Source: Pseudomonas sp. MPC6
Lineage (GTDB): Bacteria; Pseudomonadota; Gammaproteobacteria; Pseudomonadales; Pseudomonadaceae
DNA: 64,000 bases
Direction: 5' to 3'
Assembly: GCF_006094435.1 (NCBI RefSeq)
Contig: NZ_CP034783.1
Span: 2,259,001-2,323,000 of the forward strand
The notes beneath the pieces were generated by a model, which searched no databases, was not told the origin of the DNA, and saw nothing but the letters and a program-made list of their open reading frames with translations. The position numbers and the translations under genes are program-made. Positions 8,539 to 16,713 of the stretch are shown here, piece by piece; the stretch's first letter is position 1; each line of letters begins with the position of its first letter.

Positions 8539-9813
8539 TTACCAGTTCCGGCGTTTGATGCGCGTGAGTTCGCTTTCCAGGTCGGCCAGTGCCTGATCGA
8601 CAGGCAGCTCGCCCGCCAGCACGCCATGCACTCGATCGAAGAACGCATTGGAGACCCGTGGATAGCGATCGGCAGTGACCGAGGCGGGGCGCATTACTCC
8701 AGCGTTGAGAATGCTGTGCAGCTGGCTGTAGTAAGGCATTGCCGCGAGCAATTCAGGGTCTTGATAGAGCGACTCGATAACCGGGTTATAGGCGCCGATC
8801 AGCGCCCGATGTTTTTGCTCCTTGGCGCTGGTCAGGTAGCTCACCAGCTCGGCGGCAAGTTTTGGATGGGCGCTGTAACGCGATACCGCCAGGCCCCAGC
8901 CACCGAGGGTCGATGCATGGCTGCCAGCGTCGCCGCCGCGGGGCAGGGGAGCGACGCCGACCTTGTCTTTTACCGCGCTGTCCTGGCTTTGCACCAAGGC
9001 CCAGACATACGGCCAGTTACGCATGAACAGCGCATTTCCCGACTGGAATACGCCACGGCCTTCTTCCTCGGTGTAATTGAGCACACCCCGTGGGGAGATG
9101 TCGCCGACCCAGCTTTTCGCCAGGGTCAACGCCGTTCTCGAGGCCTGACTGTTGACCACGATATCGCCTCGTGAATTGACCAGTCCGCCTTCCGGTTGGC
9201 TGCTGATCCACTCCAGCGCATTGCAGGTCAGGCCTTCGTAGGCGCGCCCCTGAAAGATGTAACCCCACGCATTGGGGTTCCCGGCCGTGCGTTCGGCCTG
9301 TTGAACACTCCTGGCGGTAGCGGTCATTTCCTCCCACGTCTGGGGAACCGGCAGGTTGTACTTCTCGAGCAAGTCTTTGCGGTAATACAGCAGGCCCGAG
9401 TCGGTAAACCACGGCATCGTCACCAGCCGTCCGTTCACCGTGGCGTTATCTACCTGTGCCTGGAAATAGCCTTGGGTTGCGTCGGCTGCAAGCACCTCGC
9501 GCAGATCCATCAGGTGTTTGGCGAGCATCCCTGGCCACACCATATCGATTTGAATGATGTCGATGTCGGCGGACTGCGCACTGAGGATCTGCTGGTAGAA
9601 CGACAACCTCTCGGTCGCTGAATTAGGCGTGGAAACCACCTCGACGTGGTGACCGGTCTGTTTTGACCACGCCTCGACAGCCTCCTTGCACAGTTGCAAC
9701 TCCGCACCCACCGCACCGCAGGAGATCGTCAGACCGGCTGCGTTCGAGAGGGATGGAAGCCCGGCACACAGGGTGAGTAGTGCTGCTGGAAAGAGAGATT
9801 TGAGCAGTTTCAT
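8539..9813 (-). CDS. ABC sugar importer periplasmic substrate-binding protein
   Basis: This 424-residue extracellular solute-binding protein family 1 member would capture the sugar in the periplasm. I chose the ATG at 9813 because it is followed by a clean signal peptide (MKLLKSLFPAALLTLCAGLP, cleavage near SNA25-A) and preceded by AAAGGGG. The reading frame remains open further upstream without a credible start. An A-rich AAAAATAA stretch overlaps the ribosome-binding site, a possible weak Hfq/Crc site. It is the first gene of the leftward importer operon, and the LacI operator palindrome lies 31 bp upstream of its start codon. Confidence 0.92.
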   Translation of the reverse strand: MKLLKSLFPAALLTLCAGLPSLSNAAGLTISCGAVGAELQLCKEAVEAWSKQTGHHVEVVSTPNSATERLSFYQQILSAQSADIDIIQIDMVWPGMLAKHLMDLREVLAADATQGYFQAQVDNATVNGRLVTMPWFTDSGLLYYRKDLLEKYNLPVPQTWEEMTATARSVQQAERTAGNPNAWGYIFQGRAYEGLTCNALEWISSQPEGGLVNSRGDIVVNSQASRTALTLAKSWVGDISPRGVLNYTEEEGRGVFQSGNALFMRNWPYVWALVQSQDSAVKDKVGVAPLPRGGDAGSHASTLGGWGLAVSRYSAHPKLAAELVSYLTSAKEQKHRALIGAYNPVIESLYQDPELLAAMPYYSQLHSILNAGVMRPASVTADRYPRVSNAFFDRVHGVLAGELPVDQALADLESELTRIKRRNW

Positions 9814-9843
9814 AAAGGCCCCTTTATTTTTGTTTTTATAAAA

Positions 9844-9855
9844 GTTAACGTTAAC
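9844..9855. promoter_or_regulatory. LacI-family operator palindrome
   Basis: GTTAACGTTAAC is a perfect 12-bp palindrome with a central CG. It lies in the divergent intergenic region between the binding-protein gene and the porin gene, well placed to control both directions. Assignment to the LacI-family regulator at 2980-3972 is by motif type and context. Confidence 0.6.
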
Positions 9856-9912
9856 ATCGCCAAATGTAGCAGCGTATTTGCGATGAGGCATCCTTTTTTT
9901 CGTGGTTTCTGA

Positions 9913-11547
<1,635 letters not shown>

Positions 11548-11554
11548 TATTTGA

Positions 11555-11917
11555 ACGCGTCGACCAACACGCCTTCAGCTCATCGATCCGACAGAACGCC
11601 AGGCGATGGATGATCTTCGCGCTCTTAATCCTCAGGCGCTGATCCTTATTACCCGAGGGGAACACGGGATGATTCTCCACCCCCCGGATAGCCAACTCGA
11701 TCAGCCGGCTATTGCCGTGAAGGTGGAAGACACGGTTGGAGCAGGAGACGCTTGTATGGCTGGCTGGCTGGCTGCGGAGTTGCTGGGGATCGCAGACTTG
11801 AGAGAGCGCCTGCAATTTTCAGCGGCTTGCGCATCCGTATCTTGCCGCCATGCCGGAGCCCATGCTCCAGCGCCAGCTGATGTGGAAGGTTTGCTGCAGC
11901 TGCTAAAACATACTTGA
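11555..11917 (+). pseudogene. Fructokinase/PfkB-family kinase, C-terminal remnant
   Basis: The frame reads a PfkB-type C-terminus: …LQLIDPTERQAMDDL…ALILITRGEHG…, then DTVGAGDACMAGW, which is the DTxGAGD anion-hole/catalytic-base motif, and ends in LLQLLKHT. About the first 200 residues of a normal ~310-residue kinase are missing, and a stop (11552-11554) closes the frame immediately upstream, only 5 bp after the porin stop. In sucrose loci such a gene normally phosphorylates the fructose released by the GH32 enzyme. A second, shorter remnant of a related gene lies at 46489-46566. Confidence 0.82.
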
Positions 11918-12319
11918 CCATGCTAGCCGCGCATCAAAGGCGCGGAGGAGCATGTGGCAGCCTCCACGCTGCGTAAGACCTTCCACAGACCGATCATCGA
12001 AAATGACTATCTCGATTTTCCATTCGCAACCTGATGGTTAACATGCCGGGGCCGGAACTATCACCGGCAACCTTCGTAGTACTGCTGGAAAACTCAAAAG
12101 CCCCAGAGAGGACTGGATCTAACCTGGATCATCAGTAAGTGACTGTTTTAAGGCAAATTTTTTGTTTTTGGTCTTCCCAGGCGAAGCGAAAGTTGATAAA
12201 TTTCCGTGCCTCTTGCAGAGGCCCTTACAGGGCTTATAGCGTAAGGACGCAGCATCTCGATGTTGCTCGCAAGCTGCAACATCAGGAAGAGAGTGCTGGG
12301 CACTCGTCGCAACAGATAC
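11918..12319. other. Intergenic stretch without a recognisable gene
   Basis: These 402 bp lie between the kinase remnant and tRNA-Gln. I see no convincing ORF. It ends in the presumed promoter/leader of the tRNA. The short inverted pieces present (for example CCGGGGCCGG near 12045) are not strong enough to call. Confidence 0.5.
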
Positions 12320-12394
12320 AGGGGCGTCGCCAAGCGGTAAGGCAGCAGGTTTTGATCCTGCCATGCGTTGGTTCGAATCCAGCCGCCCCTGCCA
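12320..12394 (+). tRNA. tRNA-Gln (anticodon UUG)
   Basis: This is a complete 75-nt cloverleaf. The acceptor strands AGGGGCG / CGCCCCT are followed by G and encoded CCA. The D-arm runs from GCCAAGC to GGC. The anticodon stem GCAGG…CCTGC frames the loop TTTTGAT with anticodon TTG, and the T-arm is TTGG-TTCGAAT-CCAG. The gene is intact, with no integrated element at its 3' end. Confidence 0.95.
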
Positions 12395-12496
12395 TTTTCC
12401 TTATACTCATTCGGGTATAACTCAGCCGGCATGCTCGGAAGCATGCCGCCATACCGTCTACTGTTGCCTTGATCAGTTCGATAGGGGTGAGCGCTC

Positions 12497-12856
12497 CTAC
12501 TTGAGCGGCTCGATCTGATCCAGCACCCGGTTCGCCGTAATTTCCGCCAGCATGATGCTATTGGAAATGCTCAACAAGGCGTGACGCGACCCACCGTCCA
12601 GATGATCCACCAGGTGATGAACCATCACATCGACCGAGGCCAGCGTTTCGACCAGATAAACCACGAGGGTTTCGGTCGTAGCCTCTGGGTCTACGGTAAA
12701 CAGGGTGCTGGGTGTACGCGGCGTGGCTTTGATGTCGGCAACTGAGGGGATGGGAAAGTCGAAGGACTGTTCGGCGGTCTCGTTGAGTTTGTTTAGATCA
12801 GATTCATACGTGGAGATTGGATCGGTTTCTGGCGGGTTTGGAGAGGGCTTCTTCAT
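12497..12856 (-). CDS. DUF6124 family protein
   Basis: This 119-residue acidic, Pro-rich small protein has the typical layout of the Pseudomonas DUF6124 group: an N-terminal KPSPNPPETDP segment, a linker around TLFTVDPEATTE, and a C-terminal helical region (…LVETLASVDVMVHHLVDHL…SISNSIMLAEITANRVLD). I start it at the ATG at 12856, which begins directly with the conserved NPP segment and has AGGA about 12 nt upstream; a longer TTG-start form is open but has no usable ribosome-binding site. The function is unknown. It has no signal peptide and is monocistronic, pointing away from the SGNH gene. Confidence 0.75.
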   Translation of the reverse strand: MKKPSPNPPETDPISTYESDLNKLNETAEQSFDFPIPSVADIKATPRTPSTLFTVDPEATTETLVVYLVETLASVDVMVHHLVDHLDGGSRHALLSISNSIMLAEITANRVLDQIEPLK

Positions 12857-13344
12857 GTTCTGAGTTTTCCTGATGGTTGCCAATCCTCCTGCTGCTAAAC
12901 GAGGAGGGTGGCAGCTGCACGCAGGTTAGCAGACCGGGAAACTCAGAAATCCGGCGCGCCCGAGGGCGCCCTACGTACAGCCACCATCAAGTACAGGCCA
13001 TTAAATACCTGCATGACAGATGCACGCACATCCGAGTTATCGCGGGCTGCTAAACCCGATCACTGATGAGCAGTGACGGGAATCAAGTTACCGAGCGGCT
13101 CCGGCGCGCACAAGCCGGCGGATTCTGGCGTACCTGTAGGCAACGACGCAAGGTCTTGTAGCTTTCAGGAAGTCAGCAGTAGGACGCTTAAACACGCGCC
13201 TTGCGCGGGTGTTTAATTTGCGAGCGTACACGACAACTATCCTGACATCTGGGGGGGAGAACCAATGCCCCCCGCCTGAATCAGTTGGACGCCTCAAGCT
13301 CACAGGTTCATCCTTCCCACCTGTGAAAAGATCGGGACAGTTGA
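12857..13344. other. Intergenic stretch with two inverted repeats
   Basis: These 488 bp lie between divergent genes. I see no ORF. The notable items are an inverted repeat TTAAACAC(13188-13195)…GTGTTTAA(13209-13216) with a GCGC-rich inner stem, and G7(13251-13257)…C6(13268-13273) shortly before the SGNH gene. Both could be regulatory hairpins in the SGNH leader. The promoter of the DUF6124 gene must lie on the left side. Confidence 0.5.
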
Positions 13345-14034
13345 ATGAATTATTTGTGGGCCAAGGCTCTGTTTGCCGGAATGTTACTATCGTTAAGCGC
13401 GGCCAGCTTTGCTGGTCAGGAAAGCGCTCTCTATTCAAACCTGGATGCAGGCAAGGCGCAGACCGTCGTCGCTTATGGTACGAGCTTGACGGCCTTTGGC
13501 GCCTGGGTGCAGCAGCTTGGGGATGATTTGAATCAGCGTTACCCTGGACGTGCCACGGTTATAAACAGTGGCAAGGGTTCGATGTGGTCGGGATGGGGTG
13601 TTGAAAATCTCGACAGTCGAGTTATCTCCAAAAGCCCGGATACGGTGTTTATCGAATTCGCGGTCAACGACGCTTTCCTTCCCAACAACACCACTGTCGA
13701 ACAAGCACGGAAAAACCTCGAGCTAATGATTGACCGGATCAAGGCTGCCAAGTCATCGACGGAGATCATTTTAACGGTGACGAATCCAGTGATTGGACCC
13801 TCAGCAGTGCAGAGACCGCAGTTAAGGGATTACTTCCAGATGTACCGGGATGTCGCAACAGCCAGGGGACTTCGCCTGATCGACAATTATCCAAGGTGGG
13901 AGGCGGTCTTGAAATCAAATCCTGACCTGTTTAAGCAGTATGTACCAGATGGATTGCACCCAAATGCCGATGGATATCGCGCAGTGGTGACCCCGTCATT
14001 GATTGAAAATTTGAGTGGCACCTCGCCAGATTGA
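13345..14034 (+). CDS. Exported SGNH/GDSL-family hydrolase
   Basis: This 229-residue secreted or periplasmic esterase-like protein has a signal peptide of about 23 residues (MNYLWAKALFAGMLLSLSAA, cleavage near SFA-G). The SGNH blocks are readable: block I GTSLT with Ser47 (the GDS variant with Thr at the Asp position), a Gly in block II (NSGKGS), block III FAVND with Asn108, and block V PDGLHPN with Asp202 and His205. All catalytic residues are present, so it should be active on an ester or acetyl group. The substrate is unknown. It stands alone, in no obvious operon. Confidence 0.82.
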   Translation: MNYLWAKALFAGMLLSLSAASFAGQESALYSNLDAGKAQTVVAYGTSLTAFGAWVQQLGDDLNQRYPGRATVINSGKGSMWSGWGVENLDSRVISKSPDTVFIEFAVNDAFLPNNTTVEQARKNLELMIDRIKAAKSSTEIILTVTNPVIGPSAVQRPQLRDYFQMYRDVATARGLRLIDNYPRWEAVLKSNPDLFKQYVPDGLHPNADGYRAVVTPSLIENLSGTSPD

Positions 14035-14336
14035 CCTGAACATAGGGTTGTCGAAGTGGCGCAAGTCGGTACACAGGATGCCGGGGCCGACCTGCCAATC
14101 GTATTTGAGGCCCGGAAAGTTCTGTTGGTAGAAGTCAGACTGACCCCACTCAAGGGCAGAAAACCCAACCGAACGGCCCAATCTGATACGGTTTTTTATC
14201 CTGTATCTGAGCCTTCTTGTGCCCAGGTCGGTGCTTTATAAAGTGCGCGACCGGAGTACGAGCGGACTGTGCCCGGCCGCCCACTTTTCCAGACTCTTTG
14301 TAGATCGGATGGTCTCGGCAGTCCTCAGGAACCACC
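14035..14336. other. Intergenic stretch with a possible minus-strand gene remnant
   Basis: On the minus strand, between about 14165 and 14040, the translation looks protein-like (ALEWGQSDFYQQNF, then PGILCTDLRHFDNPMF), with no good start and no family I recognise. It may be the tail of a decayed gene. The rest is the promoter/leader of the GGDEF-EAL gene. Confidence 0.35.
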
Positions 14337-16550
14337 ATGAATACCCGCTGCACGAGTTTTCACAGCGAGGCTCTCCCCGAGTCGCAGCGTGACATTCTCG
14401 GCATGATCGCGACCAATCATCGATTGGACGACATTCTTGCTGCCATCTGTTTGATGCTCGACGCACAGGATCCTGACACGCTGTGTTCGATACTGCTCAC
14501 CGATGCGCAGGGCAAGCACCTGCTCAACGGTGCGGCACCTGGTCTACCGCCTGAATACAGCCAGGCGATTCATGGCATGGCCATTGGTCCACAGGAAGGA
14601 ACCTGCGGCACCGCAGCGTTCCGGCGCGAGCTGGTGGTCACCGAAGACATCGCCCGGGATCCGAGCTGGGAGCGTTTTCGGAGTCTGGCACTGGGGCACA
14701 ATCTGCGCTCCTGCTGGTCGGTGCCTATATTTTCGCATCAGGGCTGCGTGTTAGGGACGTTTGCGCTGTACCAGAACCGCGCCCATGCGCCGGACGAGGC
14801 GCAGATTCAACGGCTGACCTGCGCGGCGCAGCTGGCGGCCATTGCGATCCGCCATGAGCGTGACGGCCAACGTCTGGAGGCGAGCGAACAACGTTTTCGT
14901 TCATTGTTCACCTACAACCCCAACCCGGTGTTCGCCCTCGATCTGGCCGGCAACATCCAGAGTGTGAATCCAGCGGGCTTGAAGCTGAAACCGCACACTG
15001 CAATCGATTTCATCGGTCATCACTTTTCCCATCTGGTGTTTGAAGAAGACCTGGAACGGGTCAGTCAGCATTTTTCCGCAGCCCGCACCGGAGCGCCTCA
15101 ACGCTTCGAGGCACGGGTTCTCGACGAGAGTGGCAAGCTGTTGACCATGGACATCTCTAACCTGCCGATCATGGTCAACGGAGAGATCGTCGGGGTGTTT
15201 GGCATTGCCCGGGACATCAGCGAGCAGAAGCATTACGAGCGCCAATTGAGCTTCAATGCCAGCCATGACCGGCTGACCGGTTTGCTCAACCGTGTTTCGC
15301 TTGAAGACCGGCTCATTCTGGACTGTCACATCAGTCGTCGGCGTAAGCGTCGTCTGGCGGTGATGTGCATTGATCTGGATGGATTCAAATCCATCAACGA
15401 TTCGATCGGGCACTACTTTGGCGATCAGGTGCTGATTGAGGTGGCGCAGCGTATGACCCGGCAGGTTCGTCCTGGTGACACCATCGTGCGCATGGGCGGT
15501 GACGAGTTTATCGTGCTGCTGCCGGACCTGCTGCATGATGAGGACGTGGTACCAGTGGCCGAGCGATTGATGGCCAGCATTGCCAGACCCTACTGCATCC
15601 AGGGCATTGACCTGCACGTGAGTGCAAGTGTCGGCATCACCCTGAGCGATGGTCACATCGAGCAGCCGATGCAACTGATCCAGCAGGCTGACATGGCCAT
15701 GTACAAAGCCAAGCAGCAAGGCCGCAACAACTTTCAGTGGTACACCAGCGATCTTAATCAGCGCGTTTGCGAGCACGCGAGCCTGCGCAATGACCTGCAG
15801 AAGGCTATCGAAACCCAGTCGTTCAAGCTGCATTATCAACCGCAGATAGAAGCGCGCTCGGGTCGGGTGGTCGGGGTCGAAGCGTTGTTGCGCTGGGAGC
15901 ATCCGGAAAAAGGATTTATCTCACCTGCGGTGTTTGTACCGGTGGCAGAGGACAGTGGTCAGATCATCCCGCTGAGCCTTTGGGTACTCGATACGGCCTG
16001 CGCGCAGCTGCGCCAGCTAGGCGAGCAGGGCATCACGGGCATTTCGATGGCGGTGAATATTTCGCCGATGCATTTCCAGCGTGGCCAGTTCGTCCAATGT
16101 GTCCAAGCCGCCTTGGAGAAACATGGTCTGCGTGGTGAGCAGTTGGAGCTGGAGATCACCGAGTCGCTTCTGTTGCATAACGCTGAACAGGCGATCGATA
16201 CGGTGCACCGGCTCAAGGCGTTGGGGGTGCGCATTGCGCTCGATGATTTCGGCACCGGTTTTTCCAGCCTCAGCTACCTCAAGCGGTTGCCCATCGACAA
16301 GATCAAGATCGACCGCTCGTTCATCCAGGACATCGCCACCGACCATCATGATGCAGCGATCACCCAAGGCATTATTTCCATGGCCCATCACCTCAGCCTG
16401 ACGGTGGTCGCCGAAGGCGTGGAAACGGCGTCTCAGGTGGATTTCCTGAGAGGCAGTCGCTGCGATGTTTTTCAGGGGTATTACTTTGCCAAACCGATGC
16501 CCTCTGCGGAAATCGAAGCGTTCCTGAGCCAGCCCGCGTCCCGTCCCTGA
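14337..16550 (+). CDS. GAF-PAS-GGDEF-EAL cyclic-di-GMP signalling protein
   Basis: This 737-residue cytoplasmic protein makes and/or degrades c-di-GMP. Order: GAF domain (about 15-175, with GPQEGTCGTAAF), PAS domain (about 185-300, ending GIARDISEQKHYERQL), GGDEF domain (about 305-470, active site GGDEF at 387-391) and EAL domain (about 485-730, EALLRW from E515, DDFGTG, KIDRSFI, EGVE). Both catalytic signatures are intact, so it is potentially bifunctional; the GGDEF domain could also be a GTP sensor for the phosphodiesterase. It has no membrane segment. GAF and PAS would sense a small ligand or redox state. It is monocistronic, with no operon link to the catabolic genes behind it. Confidence 0.92.
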   Translation: MNTRCTSFHSEALPESQRDILGMIATNHRLDDILAAICLMLDAQDPDTLCSILLTDAQGKHLLNGAAPGLPPEYSQAIHGMAIGPQEGTCGTAAFRRELVVTEDIARDPSWERFRSLALGHNLRSCWSVPIFSHQGCVLGTFALYQNRAHAPDEAQIQRLTCAAQLAAIAIRHERDGQRLEASEQRFRSLFTYNPNPVFALDLAGNIQSVNPAGLKLKPHTAIDFIGHHFSHLVFEEDLERVSQHFSAARTGAPQRFEARVLDESGKLLTMDISNLPIMVNGEIVGVFGIARDISEQKHYERQLSFNASHDRLTGLLNRVSLEDRLILDCHISRRRKRRLAVMCIDLDGFKSINDSIGHYFGDQVLIEVAQRMTRQVRPGDTIVRMGGDEFIVLLPDLLHDEDVVPVAERLMASIARPYCIQGIDLHVSASVGITLSDGHIEQPMQLIQQADMAMYKAKQQGRNNFQWYTSDLNQRVCEHASLRNDLQKAIETQSFKLHYQPQIEARSGRVVGVEALLRWEHPEKGFISPAVFVPVAEDSGQIIPLSLWVLDTACAQLRQLGEQGITGISMAVNISPMHFQRGQFVQCVQAALEKHGLRGEQLELEITESLLLHNAEQAIDTVHRLKALGVRIALDDFGTGFSSLSYLKRLPIDKIKIDRSFIQDIATDHHDAAITQGIISMAHHLSLTVVAEGVETASQVDFLRGSRCDVFQGYYFAKPMPSAEIEAFLSQPASRP

Positions 16551-16575
16551 CCGGCCATTCTGTCCGGTCCCAGTG

Positions 16576-16678
16576 CTGAAAATCAGACGCCAAGGCAAAT
16601 TTTCAGACCCCAGCGCAGAACTCCCTTCCCCCAGGCAAGGCGCTTCCTGCGCCTTTCTCACACACTCGGCTCTAACGC
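16576..16678 (+). repeat. Leader element, copy A (upstream of hmfA)
   Basis: About 103 bp match 27845-27946 over their whole length at roughly 80-85% identity by eye, for example GGCAAGGC…TTTCTC and CACACTCGGCTCTAA. Within it, AGGCGC-TTCCT-GCGCCT is an inverted repeat; the other copy keeps the symmetry as AGGCA…TGCCT despite base changes. Each copy precedes a catabolic operon, so the element is probably a shared regulator site or leader. The inverted repeat followed by TTTCT could also act as a terminator for the gene before it. Confidence 0.7.
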
Positions 16679-16691
16679 TATCGCGCTGCAA

Positions 16692-16699
16692 AACAACAA
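16692..16699 (+). promoter_or_regulatory. Crc/Hfq CA motif before hmfA
   Basis: A perfect AACAACAA lies 14 nt upstream of the hmfA ATG, where Hfq/Crc binding would hinder ribosome loading. Confidence 0.55.
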
Positions 16700-16713
16700 G
16701 AGCCGCGAAAAAA

